Below are positions 16,028-25,307 of a stretch of 64,000 bases of DNA, piece after piece (positions within the stretch are counted from its first letter, which is position 1; the number at the start of each line of letters is the position of its first letter). Under the pieces are notes generated by a model that saw only the letters and a program-made list of their open reading frames with translations, was not told where the DNA came from and made no database searches. A program made the position numbers and the translations under genes. The stretch covers positions 62,001 to 126,000 of the forward strand of contig NZ_JBHZRC010000008.1 of assembly GCF_043641075.1 (NCBI RefSeq). Reading direction: 5' to 3'. The stretch is from Bacillus_BD oryzisoli_A. Lineage in GTDB: Bacteria; Bacillota; Bacilli; Bacillales; Cytobacillaceae.

Positions 16028-19000
16028 GAAAAGCCGGCTGCTGATACCCGCTGGAATTCTGCTGCTGTTCCTGTTATTTACCTCACCAATCTGGGTATGG
16101 CAGCTGAAGCCTGCAGAAGAGCTGAATGTGTTCATCCTGGATAAAACCGTCCCTGATCAATCGTACCGTGAGCATAAAGGGTTGATTTGGCTCCTGAACC
16201 ACTTAAAGCTGAAAAAGGATGACGGCGAAGCATACGATGCGAAGGAGGATTATGGAGGGTTTATCCCAAATAAGAAGCCGCCTGTATTTGATGTAAGGGA
16301 GATGCCTGAGGATTTATCCTCCTATGACGTTTTGTATGTGGCGGATACCTATGGGGTGTATGAGGATGAATATAATGAAGAAAACCGGGAAGGCAGGCGT
16401 TCGAAGCTTCTATATGGCGGGTTGACCGCTAAAGAGGCCAACCGAATGAGCGACTCTTTAGTGAAAAATAATCAAACGCTCATTGCTGAGTTTAATACCT
16501 TTGGCTCGCCGACGGAGCCCCCTGTAAGGGAGGAATTATACGATTTGTTGCATGTCAAATGGACAGGGTGGATGGGACGTTATTTTTCCGATTTGAACAG
16601 CGAGGAGGTACCAGTCTGGCTTAAGCAAAGCTATGAAAAGCAATCTGGTGAAGCCTATCGTTTCAAAGGGAAAGGTCTAGTCTTGGTTAGTGACGAGGAG
16701 CAAGTGATCTTTTTAACAGAGAAGGATCTTTCTGATGAGCCTGTTGTTTTTTCGCTAACTGACAGCGGCGCGAAGGAATATGAGATGAAGCAGCCTATTG
16801 CTTATTCTTATTGGTTTGACATCATTGAACGTTTTGATGAAAAAGAGGTTCAGGTGCAAGCGAACTTTGAGTTGTCACTAGCTAAAAGCGGGAAGGACAA
16901 ACTTAGAGACGCCAACATTCCCTCTCGCTTCCCGGCAGTGGTTCATCATCAGGCAAAGTCATATGACAGCTATTATTTTGCCGGTGACTTTGCAGATATG
17001 GGACAGGTTCCTGATCTGTATCAAGTCAGTGGTTTGACTTGGTGGCAACGATTGTTTTCCTCTGAAAAGCAGGGAAAAGCGGATAGCTTTTATTGGGAAG
17101 CCTATACGCCGATGATGACAAAAATTTTAACAAAGGAAAATTCCCGCAGTGAAAAGGCTGCAGGTGTACCGGAAACGGAGACAGTGGCCGGGATGAAGGT
17201 AACTGGGCATAGTGGTGATGACTATCTGCAGGTTTATAAAGATGGGGATTGGGAGGATATTCTGATTAAGGGTGTGAACATGGGGATCGCCAAGCCTGGT
17301 GCATTTCCTGGGGAGACAAAGATTAGTAAAAGTGAGTATGCACGCTGGTTTGAGCAAATTAGTGAGATGAATGCCAATGCGATTCGAGTGTACACAATTC
17401 ATCCGCCGGCCTTTTACCAGGCGTTGTATGAGCATAATCAGAATCGAAAAGACCCGTTATATCTATTCCATGGTGTTTGGGTCAATGAAGAGACCTTTTT
17501 AGCTAAAAAGAATGCGTTTGACCCGGCTGTTACGGATGATTTTAAAAAGGAAATCGAACGGACGATTGATTTGATTCATGGGAAGGGCGAGCTTGAGGAA
17601 AGGGCCGGACATGCGAGCGGAAGTTATTTATTTGATTTGTCGCCTTATTTATTAGGCTGGATACTTGGTGTGGAGTGGGATCCTGAGGGGGTTGTTGGGA
17701 CGAATAAAGCGAATCCCGGTAGAACAAGCTTTGACGGGTCGTATATGACGGCAGAGAATGCCTCTCCATTTGAGGTTTGGCTTGCGGAAATGATGGATTT
17801 CGCCACGGTTTATGAGGCGGAAACCTATGGCTGGCAGCATCCAATAAGCTTTACCAACTGGGCCACAACTGATTTACTGGAGCATCCCGCTGAGCCTGAT
17901 GCAGCAGAGGATCTTGTTTCGGTCAATCCAAATAGGATCAAAGCAAAGGAATCCTTTTACCCAGGGCTGTTTGCATCCTATCATATCTACCCATATTATC
18001 CGGATTTCTTGAACTATGAGGAGAAATATGTGGAGTATGTCGACCAAAGAGGGAAAAAGAACAATTATGCAGGTTATCTGCATGATATGAAGGAGCATCA
18101 TGATCTTCCTGTGCTTGTCGCGGAGTTTGGCATCCCGGCATCAAGAGGCATGGCCCATGAAAATGTCTATGGATTTGACCAAGGAAACCACTCCGAGCAG
18201 GAACAGGGTGAGCTTTTGAAAAGCTTGTATGAAGACATAGTGGAGGAAAAAATGGCAGGGGGTATGGTCTTCTCGTGGCAGGATGAATGGTTCAAACGGA
18301 CATGGAATACGATGGATTACGATAATCCAGACAGAAGACCGTATTGGGATAATATCCAAACCAATGAGCAGCATTTTGGCCTGGTTAGCTTTGATCCGGA
18401 TACGGAGGAAACGCAATTACGGGTGGATGGAGATCCTTCTGATTGGAAAGCCAGGGGGACGGAGCCAGTGGGTGTGTCTAATGAAAAAGGTCCGATTCAA
18501 AGGGTGTATATGGCAAGTGATGCAGGAGGGTTAGTTTTGCGGATAGATTATGACAAGGAACTGTGGAAGGAAGAGGAGTTTCACGCATCGATTTTAATCA
18601 ATACCATCCCAAACCAGGGGCAGTCGACAGTTCCGGGTGTGGCTGTTGCAAAAGAGGAAGGCGTGGATTTCCTTGTTGAGCTGAATGGAAAGGATGACTC
18701 CAGAGTGTTGGTTGATAGCTATTACGATACCTTCTATTATGACTATGGACATGTTCTGGGAATGATTGAGCCTGCGGTTTATGCGAGCCAGCCCAATAAT
18801 GGGGTGTACCATCCGATTCGCTTGGCACTGAATAAGGAATTATCGATTGGTAAGCAGGAGGGCTCTTCGATTACTGTGCCGTTTTCAGCCTATGAAACAG
18901 GGAAGCTGACATACGGAAATGGAAATCCAGCATCAGACGACTTCAATTCCCTTGCCGATTACTATATGAAGGATGGAGTGTTAGAGCTTCGCCTGCCATG

Positions 19001-19259
19001 GCTCCTGTTAAATGTGAAGGACCCAAGCCAAAAGGAGATTATGGGAAACATTTGGTCTGAAGCTGGTCTGAACAGCTCAGAAACCATCGATAGCATTTCA
19101 GCAGCGGTAATTGTAACGGATAAACAGCAAGGAATCCAACAGCGCGTGCCGAATACCGAATCAACTTGGCTGCAATATACATGGGATAACTGGAACGAGC
19201 CGGTGTACCATGAACGATTGAAGAAAGGGTATGACGTGATGAAGAAGGTTTTTGAGTGA
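16020..19259 (+). CDS. large membrane-anchored glycosidase-like protein of the exopolysaccharide operon
   Basis: 1079 residues from ATG 16020, overlapping the glycosyltransferase stop. The N-terminal helix (LLIPAGILLLFLLFTSPIWV) is an anchor or uncleaved signal. Residues about 30-400 form an unrecognised extracellular region. About 425-770 looks like a TIM-barrel glycosidase or transglycosidase: LIKGVNMGIAKPG, NANAIRVYTIHPP, GWILGVEWDP, FTNWATTD, ASYHIYPYYP and VLVAEFG, whose Glu would be a nucleophile. About 800-1079 is beta-rich. Likely trims or transfers the polymer on the outer face, comparable to glycosidases paired with bacterial exopolysaccharide synthases. The GH family is not assigned with certainty. 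Confidence 0.75.
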   Translation: MIKKSRLLIPAGILLLFLLFTSPIWVWQLKPAEELNVFILDKTVPDQSYREHKGLIWLLNHLKLKKDDGEAYDAKEDYGGFIPNKKPPVFDVREMPEDLSSYDVLYVADTYGVYEDEYNEENREGRRSKLLYGGLTAKEANRMSDSLVKNNQTLIAEFNTFGSPTEPPVREELYDLLHVKWTGWMGRYFSDLNSEEVPVWLKQSYEKQSGEAYRFKGKGLVLVSDEEQVIFLTEKDLSDEPVVFSLTDSGAKEYEMKQPIAYSYWFDIIERFDEKEVQVQANFELSLAKSGKDKLRDANIPSRFPAVVHHQAKSYDSYYFAGDFADMGQVPDLYQVSGLTWWQRLFSSEKQGKADSFYWEAYTPMMTKILTKENSRSEKAAGVPETETVAGMKVTGHSGDDYLQVYKDGDWEDILIKGVNMGIAKPGAFPGETKISKSEYARWFEQISEMNANAIRVYTIHPPAFYQALYEHNQNRKDPLYLFHGVWVNEETFLAKKNAFDPAVTDDFKKEIERTIDLIHGKGELEERAGHASGSYLFDLSPYLLGWILGVEWDPEGVVGTNKANPGRTSFDGSYMTAENASPFEVWLAEMMDFATVYEAETYGWQHPISFTNWATTDLLEHPAEPDAAEDLVSVNPNRIKAKESFYPGLFASYHIYPYYPDFLNYEEKYVEYVDQRGKKNNYAGYLHDMKEHHDLPVLVAEFGIPASRGMAHENVYGFDQGNHSEQEQGELLKSLYEDIVEEKMAGGMVFSWQDEWFKRTWNTMDYDNPDRRPYWDNIQTNEQHFGLVSFDPDTEETQLRVDGDPSDWKARGTEPVGVSNEKGPIQRVYMASDAGGLVLRIDYDKELWKEEEFHASILINTIPNQGQSTVPGVAVAKEEGVDFLVELNGKDDSRVLVDSYYDTFYYDYGHVLGMIEPAVYASQPNNGVYHPIRLALNKELSIGKQEGSSITVPFSAYETGKLTYGNGNPASDDFNSLADYYMKDGVLELRLPWLLLNVKDPSQKEIMGNIWSEAGLNSSETIDSISAAVIVTDKQQGIQQRVPNTESTWLQYTWDNWNEPVYHERLKKGYDVMKKVFE

Positions 19260-19440
19260 GTCAGGGAGATGGGTACCGTGGTTCGGTTATTTTAGTGGAA
19301 GTTGTGACGAGGGACCGGTCCCTATGACTCCTTATATCTCTATTGCTCTATGAAAGGTCTGCGCCAAATCCCTCTGCAGAGTAACAAAAGGGAAGCTCTA
19401 TGAGAATTTAAATCACAGTAGAGCTTCCCTTTTCGTTTAT
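19260..19440. repeat. family A copy and family B terminator hairpin after the exopolysaccharide operon
   Basis: Family A at 19305-19332 (GAGGGACCGGTCCC). A family B hairpin at 19386-19433: AAAAGGGAAGCTCT pairs with AGAGCTTCCCTTTT, which can terminate either strand and separates the operon from the convergent amidase gene. Confidence 0.8.
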
Positions 19441-19522
19441 ATTATTGAACTATATCTATGTCTCTTTTTGTTCTTAACTTTTGCTTATTTAATACTGGGT
19501 CAACCTACCTTACGCCTAATTC

Positions 19523-20989
19523 CTACCAAGCTGGAGTTATTGGTGTTTTAATTGTATTGTATGCTTCCAATATTTCGGCTGCATCAAATAGTGTATCTTC
19601 ACGGAACCTTCTGCCTAGCAGCTGAACACCAGTCGGGAGTCCGTTTTCGACGGAAGTTGGTACAGACATGGCTGGGAATCCAAGCATTGGAATAGCCATC
19701 ATGGACCACTGGGCAGCCATGACGGACCGCATCCTGTCAACGCTTGCAATATCAGCATCGTGTTCAAAGGCTTGCTCAGCTGATACCGGCATTAATAAAA
19801 GCGGGTACTTTTCTAAAAATTTCTGTAGTTCCGCAATCAATGTGCCTCTACGAGCGTAGCCATTCATATATTCTGTTAAACCAGGCTGAGGTCCCCACCA
19901 ATCCTTTGCAACCGCATAGTAATGCTCAGCAGCTTTTTTCATTCCATAGTCCCCGATTTCCTCAACTAGCGGCATGATTTGACGGAATTCCTCCATACAT
20001 AATAAATACCAGAGTTTATACGCTTCCTCAAATAAAGGTACATCGACTTCTTCCACAATATAACCGGCATCAGCTAATCTTAAAGCCGCTTCATTCAGCG
20101 CTTTATCTACCGCATCAACCGGTTTCGCAATATTGGATCCTTTTAGAAGTCCTACCCGTATTGGCTTTTGAAGCGGTTCTCCAATTAACGGGACAGAAGC
20201 ATGAATCGCATCACGAGGATCAAAAGCAGCCATCGCCTGGAGTGCTAATCGTAAATCTGCCACACTTCTTGCTAAAGATCCCTGTGCGAGCATCTTCTGC
20301 ACGGACAACGGTTGATCTTGGTCTGCTGCTCCATACCAGCTTGGAACTCGTCCCATCGTTGGTCTCAGGCCGAAGATCCCTGTAGCATAAGCGGGATGTC
20401 GGATGGAACCGCCGATATCATTCCCATGTGCAATCGGCATCATTCCTGAAGCAACAGCAGATGCAGCACCGCCGCTTGAACCGCCAGGAGTTCTCGTTGG
20501 ATCCCATGGATTTAGTGTAAGCCCGTGCACATCGTTATTTGTAAACCAACGATAGGAAAAAGAAGGTGAATTATTTCTCCCAACAAAAATAGCTCCTGCC
20601 TTACGTAAGTTCGCTACATGTGGTGCATCTTCGGCAGCTATATTGTCTTTAAAAGCAACAACTCCGTTTGTTGTCGCCTTGCCTTTTTGATCACTATTTA
20701 TTTTAATAGACATTGGCACTCCATGGAGCGGTCCCAGTTCTTCCCCTGCTGCAACGGCTTGGTCAGCCCGTTCAGCTGCCAGTAATGCTTCTTCTGCGAA
20801 TACTTCACCAAGAGCGTTTAATTTTGGATTTACTTCCTCGATTCGGTCTAATGAACTTTGAACGATTTCCCGTGATGAAACCTTTCTTGATTTGATAGCG
20901 CTTACCATTTCGGCCGCAGTCCATTGCCAAAGCTCACGTTGTTGTCCTTTTTCTTTTTCAATACTTGGAAAAACAGGTCTTTCACTCAT
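19523..20989 (-). CDS. amidase signature family amidase
   Basis: 488 residues from the ATG seven bases after AGGAGG (another ATG two codons upstream overlaps the ribosome site). The amidase-signature Ser-cisSer-Lys triad is visible: K96 in PMSIKIN, cis-Ser about S171 in TPGGSSGGAAS, and nucleophile about S195 in DIGGSIRHP. It hydrolyses an amide; the substrate is not deducible and GatA is unlikely because GatB/GatC are absent. It is transcribed divergently from a LuxR-type regulator, which probably controls it. Confidence 0.85.
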   Translation of the reverse strand: MSERPVFPSIEKEKGQQRELWQWTAAEMVSAIKSRKVSSREIVQSSLDRIEEVNPKLNALGEVFAEEALLAAERADQAVAAGEELGPLHGVPMSIKINSDQKGKATTNGVVAFKDNIAAEDAPHVANLRKAGAIFVGRNNSPSFSYRWFTNNDVHGLTLNPWDPTRTPGGSSGGAASAVASGMMPIAHGNDIGGSIRHPAYATGIFGLRPTMGRVPSWYGAADQDQPLSVQKMLAQGSLARSVADLRLALQAMAAFDPRDAIHASVPLIGEPLQKPIRVGLLKGSNIAKPVDAVDKALNEAALRLADAGYIVEEVDVPLFEEAYKLWYLLCMEEFRQIMPLVEEIGDYGMKKAAEHYYAVAKDWWGPQPGLTEYMNGYARRGTLIAELQKFLEKYPLLLMPVSAEQAFEHDADIASVDRMRSVMAAQWSMMAIPMLGFPAMSVPTSVENGLPTGVQLLGRRFREDTLFDAAEILEAYNTIKTPITPAW

Positions 20990-21016
20990 TTTCATTCCTC
21001 CTCTTAATTAATAATT

Positions 21017-21039
21017 ATCAAAATATTTAAAATTTTGAT
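21017..21039. promoter_or_regulatory. inverted repeat near the amidase start
   Basis: ATCAAAAT and ATTTTGAT are perfect complements spaced by seven bases, about 28 bp upstream of the amidase start. Candidate operator. Confidence 0.4.
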
Positions 21040-21110
21040 GAATTAATGTTATTCTATTAAAAAGAGGATTGAATGTATATGACTAGAATAAGTGATTTTT
21101 CGGTGAAAAA

Positions 21111-21128
21111 GGTACTAGAATTAGTACC
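21111..21128. promoter_or_regulatory. candidate LuxR-type operator
   Basis: GGTACTA-GAAT-TAGTACC is a perfect dyad between the divergent amidase and regulator genes. A further half-like TGTACC follows a few bases later. Likely autoregulatory or amidase operator; inference only. Confidence 0.5.
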
Positions 21129-21164
21129 CTAATGTACCCAAAATAGAAAAAAGGTAGGGAAAAC

Positions 21165-22220
21165 ATGACGGCCATGCACATGAATCTATCATCACTTGAA
21201 TATGAAAAGATTACAAGGTTAATCCATACATTATCGATGAGCTTTAAGAAAGGAACGACTGAATTACAGCATTTGCTATCGGAGTACTTTGGTTATCATT
21301 CATCAATACTTTGGAAAATAGACCAAAATGGAAATCTTTCAAATCCAATTAATCACCGTATTAGTGATGATTTTTTAGGAGACTATATAGCCCTTTTTCA
21401 AAATCAAGACTATTTACATCCTAAACATCATTTACGTCGATTCCCGAACGAAATTGCTTTACGGTTGGAGGATGTAACTCAGCTGAAGGACTACGAAGCT
21501 TCCGATTATTATAGAGAGCTTATGAAAAAACACACATACTATCATGAAATGGTGGTTACGTTTCACACCGGTAATCAATTTAACGGGGTCCTAGGCCTGG
21601 CGAAACCGAAGTCACAAGGAGCATTTTCCGAGAAGGACCGGACAATTTTTCGGACATTGGCACCGATTATATCGAATTTATTACATTTAGAAAATGAATA
21701 CGAAGAACAGCGCAAACTGAAGGATATGCTCGAGGCCTTTGCTGATAAAAATCATTCGGGACTTATTTTACTAGATCAACATTATCAAGTAATCTATATG
21801 AACCGGTCAGCAATGCGTTTCTCTCAGGAAGCTTCTATTAAAAGAAATATTGAAAGTTTTATTGAAAGCCTTTTCGCTGGATGGGGAAATGGCTTTTCCG
21901 GTTCCTCAATACAGCATCTGCAGGGCTTTAATTTTAGGATCATTACACATCATGAACCGTTTTTATCAAAAGAAAGCCGTTATGCAGTGATCATAGAAGA
22001 AGATAAATCAAACCTGGTACAGGAAGATTACCAATTAACAAAGCGGGAACAGGAAATTTGCTTTTTATTAAAAAAGGGGTGGACCTATAAAGAGATTTCC
22101 GAAAAATTATATATCAGCGTCCACACAGTCAATAAACATATCAAAAACATCTATCAAAAAATGGGCGTCAACAGCCGGGCAACATTACAGGCAAAGCTAT
22201 TGAATAGGTCGGGGACATAG
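21165..22220 (+). CDS. LuxR-family transcriptional regulator
   Basis: 351 residues. The N-terminal two thirds are GAF/PAS-like (NQFNGVLGLAKPKSQGAFSEKDR and a PAS-like GLILLDQHYQVIYMNRSAM). The C-terminal GerE/LuxR helix-turn-helix is clear: LTKREQEICFLLKKGWTYKE, then ISEKLYISVHTVNKHIKNIY (about 288-345). No receiver domain, so it likely senses a ligand directly. It is divergent from the amidase. The final residues RSGT run into a family A repeat. Confidence 0.85.
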   Translation: MTAMHMNLSSLEYEKITRLIHTLSMSFKKGTTELQHLLSEYFGYHSSILWKIDQNGNLSNPINHRISDDFLGDYIALFQNQDYLHPKHHLRRFPNEIALRLEDVTQLKDYEASDYYRELMKKHTYYHEMVVTFHTGNQFNGVLGLAKPKSQGAFSEKDRTIFRTLAPIISNLLHLENEYEEQRKLKDMLEAFADKNHSGLILLDQHYQVIYMNRSAMRFSQEASIKRNIESFIESLFAGWGNGFSGSSIQHLQGFNFRIITHHEPFLSKESRYAVIIEEDKSNLVQEDYQLTKREQEICFLLKKGWTYKEISEKLYISVHTVNKHIKNIYQKMGVNSRATLQAKLLNRSGT

Positions 22221-22250
22221 GGACAGTTCCTTGGTCCACAAAAGGACCGT
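22209..22250. repeat. family A repeat at the 3' end of the LuxR-type gene
   Basis: GGTCGGGGACATAGGGACAG overlaps the stop codon region. A second partial arm, TTGGTCCACAAAAGGACCG, follows. Confidence 0.65.
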
Positions 22251-22360
22251 AGTACCAACCTTCCTTGCGTAATCAGAAGAAATCCACGTTCATACGCTAA
22301 GTGATAATACTGGGGCAAATGCAAGAAATCTGCTTCCTAGTGTATTTTTATAAAAAAACT

Positions 22361-22392
22361 AGCACAGACCAATGACTTGGTTTGTGCTTTTT
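22361..22392 (+). terminator. rho-independent terminator
   Basis: AGCACAGACCAA and TTGGTTTGTGCT form a 12-bp stem with one G-T pair and loop TGAC, followed by TTTT. Confidence 0.8.
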
Positions 22393-22547
22393 CGTGTTAT
22401 CCTAATGAATATTTTGTTTAGTAATAACCAACTGGTAGTCTACTCATTAATCCTTTCGAGGTAGAAAAAGACGATGGAACCAAATGGTATTCCTAAATGT
22501 CAAGTTTTATGGAATGATAAAGTCATAGATTATATTTTATAATTTTA

Positions 22548-22595
22548 GATAGAGCAACAGTTTCCTGTACTGTAGGTCGTGTGTTTGAATCGCAA
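22548..22595 (+). pseudogene. decayed tRNA-Arg(CCT)-like remnant
   Basis: GATAGAGCAA resembles the 3' half of a D arm. ACAGT-TTCCTGT-ACTGT (22557-22573) is a perfect 5-bp anticodon stem with 7-base loop and anticodon CCT. AGGTC is variable-loop-like, and GTGTG-TTTGAAT-CGCAA retains 4 of 5 T-stem pairs. No 5' acceptor or D stem, and no 3' acceptor end, can be found, so it is not a working tRNA. It may be an attachment-site remnant next to the AT-rich recD2 segment. Confidence 0.5.
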
Positions 22596-22617
22596 TGAAT
22601 GTATTTGGGGGATTAAA

Positions 22618-25002
22618 ATGTCTGAGCAGCTAGTGGTGCAAGGTGAAGTTATAAAAACAATATTTATGTCAAACAAAAAATACTCGAACCCTTTTTCAGT
22701 TTTCATTATTAAAATACATACCAGTTCTACTCCATTAGACTATGATGAAATTACTGTCCAATGTAATGCTCCTTATCCTGAAAGGAACAAGCCTTACAAC
22801 TTTTATGGTCAGTTCATAGAAAATGAAAAGTATGGTTTGCAATTTAAGGCAGAATATTATGTAAGGGAGCTGCCTGCAACTATTGAAGACACGATTGATT
22901 TCTTAGGCTCTGGGATGATTAGGGGAGTAGGGCCGAAGAAGGCGGAGCTAATTGTCAATGCGCTAGGGGAGAATTGCATATTTGATATCATTAAAGAGCC
23001 TGCCATTCTTAAAAATATTAAAGGTTTAAAACGCATTAATGAGGAGCAGGTTGCTGAGGAGTTAATTCAGCACTTTGCTATCCACCGATTCGCAACTTTT
23101 TTTAAATCGATAAATATTCATCATCATTTGGGTTTGAAAATCTTCCGAACTCTTGGTGACAGTACAATAGATAGTATAAAAGAAAATCCATATATTTTAA
23201 TAAGTCTAATTGATGGTATTGGCTTTAAACGAGCGGATAAAATTGCTAAGAATTTTAACATTACCGGGAATAATCCAAAGCGCATTAAAGGATTGATAAC
23301 AGCAGTCCTTTATAAACTGTTTGAGATCGAGGGATCATCATATACTAATAGAAAATTTTTATTTTTACGTTTGAATAAAGAGTTAGAGGAAATGGATGAA
23401 CTTCCTATTGAATATGAGGATTTTGATAGATGCGTTAATGAGATGATTAAAGAAAAAACGCATAATGATTTTGGAACGATTGTTGAAATAGGCTATCGTA
23501 TTTCATTATCCTCTATTATTCAACAAGAGATGGAAATCTGTGATTTGATAATTTCAAAGACTAAACAAAATGCGATGTCTATGTCAGATAATGAGTATGA
23601 GAAAATAGTTTATCATATCAATCGTATCGAAAATCAATTCAAAGAAGAAATTATCCCGGAGTTCCGCTTCTCTAAATCACAAAGCATGGCATTGGTTTTT
23701 TCTTACCTAAACAAAATACTCATGATTACAGGTGGTGCAGGTTCTGGAAAGTCTACAGTCATTAATGCCATATTGCGTTTATATTCCTATTGCAATAATG
23801 TTAGAACGATAGATGACTTGTTTAGCAGGATCAAATTATTAGCGCCAACAGGAAAAGCGGCTAAGAGATTAACTGAAATTACTCATATAGATGCATTTAC
23901 GATTCATCGATTTATCTATAAAAAAGGAATTGAGCTGCCAGATGAACCGTGTTTATTTATTGTAGATGAAACGTCAATGATTGAGTTAGGTACCGTACAT
24001 AAACTACTCAAATTAGTTAGGCAGCAAGATACGATTATCTTTATTGGGGATCCCATGCAGCTGCCGGCTGTTGGATCAGGTCGTTTTTTTTGTGATGTTC
24101 TAGATTCGAAGGTGATTCCTACGATCCATTTAAGCAAGGTTTATCGTCAATCAAGCGGTTCAAATATTTTGAAACTCGCGAATTTAATTCGTAATGATGA
24201 GATTCATAATGCAGATCAATACATGACGAAATTACATGACATGAACTTTTTCGATCGTAAAGATTACCCTATAAACAAAAGTCTTATTAATGCATTGAGC
24301 GTTGCGCAAACCAAAGGGATCGATATTCAAGATATTCAAATTCTTTCTCCAATGAATAACGGCATTCACGGTGTTAAGGCACTTAATAATATGTTACAAA
24401 AATCTTTTATTGAAGGAACGTTAACGCAATCGAAAGACAATTATATGCCAACAAACTATCAAAATACAGAGTATTCATTTTATATCGGAGATCGAGTTAT
24501 TCAATTAAAAAATAATGGGGATAAAGAGGTATTTAACGGAGACATTGGTGTTATTGTAGATGTCTGGCAAGATACCGCTGCAAATGAAGAAGGGTTGCTA
24601 GTTCAGTTTGACAATATACATACCCCAATTCACTATTCAACTGAGGAACTAGACGAGCTGGCTTTAGCTTACTGTCTATCTGTCCACAAAGCACAAGGTT
24701 CTGAATATAAATCTGTCATTCTAATCTTAGTTAGTAATAATTATAAAATTATTACTAAAAACCTTCTATATACAGCTTTAACAAGAGCCAAAGAGTCGTT
24801 TATTTTCTTTGGAGATAAGGAGAAATTTAAGAATGGCTTGTACCGAAAACCGCTTTATAGATGCACTTCTTTGAAATACCTATTAAGAGCATGTATTAAT
24901 GAGAATAAATTGATTGATAACACCACTCTAAATCAGTATCGAAACTTACTGAAAAAAGAAGCGGAAAATGACCAGCTAGAACTTGTACTTAATCCTTCGT
25001 AA
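22618..25002 (+). CDS. recD2: RecD2-type ATP-dependent DNA helicase
   Basis: 794 residues from ATG 22618 behind GGGGG, normal for RecD2. The N-terminal OB-like region is followed by helix-hairpin-helix motifs (FLGSGMIRGVGPKKAELIV and LISLIDGIGFKRADKI, about 100-210). Helicase motifs include Walker A GGAGSGKST (about 372), LLAPTGKAAKR, LFIVDETSM (about 444), IFIGDPMQLPAVGSG, and motif VI-like AYCLSVHKAQGSEYK. RecD2 is a 5'-3' SF1B helicase in DNA repair outside RecBCD. Codon use is noticeably more AT-rich than the flanking genes. It could be a second, acquired copy. Confidence 0.88.
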   Translation: MSEQLVVQGEVIKTIFMSNKKYSNPFSVFIIKIHTSSTPLDYDEITVQCNAPYPERNKPYNFYGQFIENEKYGLQFKAEYYVRELPATIEDTIDFLGSGMIRGVGPKKAELIVNALGENCIFDIIKEPAILKNIKGLKRINEEQVAEELIQHFAIHRFATFFKSINIHHHLGLKIFRTLGDSTIDSIKENPYILISLIDGIGFKRADKIAKNFNITGNNPKRIKGLITAVLYKLFEIEGSSYTNRKFLFLRLNKELEEMDELPIEYEDFDRCVNEMIKEKTHNDFGTIVEIGYRISLSSIIQQEMEICDLIISKTKQNAMSMSDNEYEKIVYHINRIENQFKEEIIPEFRFSKSQSMALVFSYLNKILMITGGAGSGKSTVINAILRLYSYCNNVRTIDDLFSRIKLLAPTGKAAKRLTEITHIDAFTIHRFIYKKGIELPDEPCLFIVDETSMIELGTVHKLLKLVRQQDTIIFIGDPMQLPAVGSGRFFCDVLDSKVIPTIHLSKVYRQSSGSNILKLANLIRNDEIHNADQYMTKLHDMNFFDRKDYPINKSLINALSVAQTKGIDIQDIQILSPMNNGIHGVKALNNMLQKSFIEGTLTQSKDNYMPTNYQNTEYSFYIGDRVIQLKNNGDKEVFNGDIGVIVDVWQDTAANEEGLLVQFDNIHTPIHYSTEELDELALAYCLSVHKAQGSEYKSVILILVSNNYKIITKNLLYTALTRAKESFIFFGDKEKFKNGLYRKPLYRCTSLKYLLRACINENKLIDNTTLNQYRNLLKKEAENDQLELVLNPS

Positions 25003-25307
25003 CTAATTAAGCCAGGGGGCGGGTCCGATGGCTCAAGGCTGAGGCTGTAGGTATTGATAATTTTACAAAAATTTAGTCAAATCTTAAAATTATGGGTTTA
25101 GTTAATATGCTATACTATCAGCAACTTGATGATAGTAGTAACTAATAAACCCGTGACTCTAGTAAAACTTTTATCATATTTCTTTCAGCTTTGTTAGTTT
25201 GACAGCCTGTTAACAATGCAAATCCTGCAATCAAAGACGTATCAATATACATCTTGAACTGGCAGGATGGGTGCATTCCTGCAAAATTTAGTTTTATGGA
25301 GGGGCAT
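25003..25307. other. intergenic region with family A repeat and a nested inverted repeat
   Basis: Family A copy at 25012-25035. A two-tier dyad spans 25094-25152: outer GGGTTTAGTTA with TAAC...TAAACCC, inner TACTATC (25113-25119) with GATAGTA (25131-25137). On the minus strand, 25142-25249 could encode a short lipoprotein-like start (lipobox LLTGC) without a ribosome site. Probably a remnant. Confidence 0.55.

Noticed and set aside
17127..18828. Several 60-100 codon minus-strand frames inside the giant exopolysaccharide gene
   Set aside because: They are antisense shadows of a clearly coding plus-strand gene with no ribosome sites.
19523..20989. GatA subunit of the tRNA amidotransferase
   Set aside because: The catalytic triad fits the whole amidase family, but gatB and gatC are absent and the LuxR-type neighbour points to a catabolic amidase.
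25142..25249. Short minus-strand lipoprotein-like frame (lipobox LLTGC)
   Set aside because: No ribosome binding site and only about 35 codons; noted only as a possible remnant.
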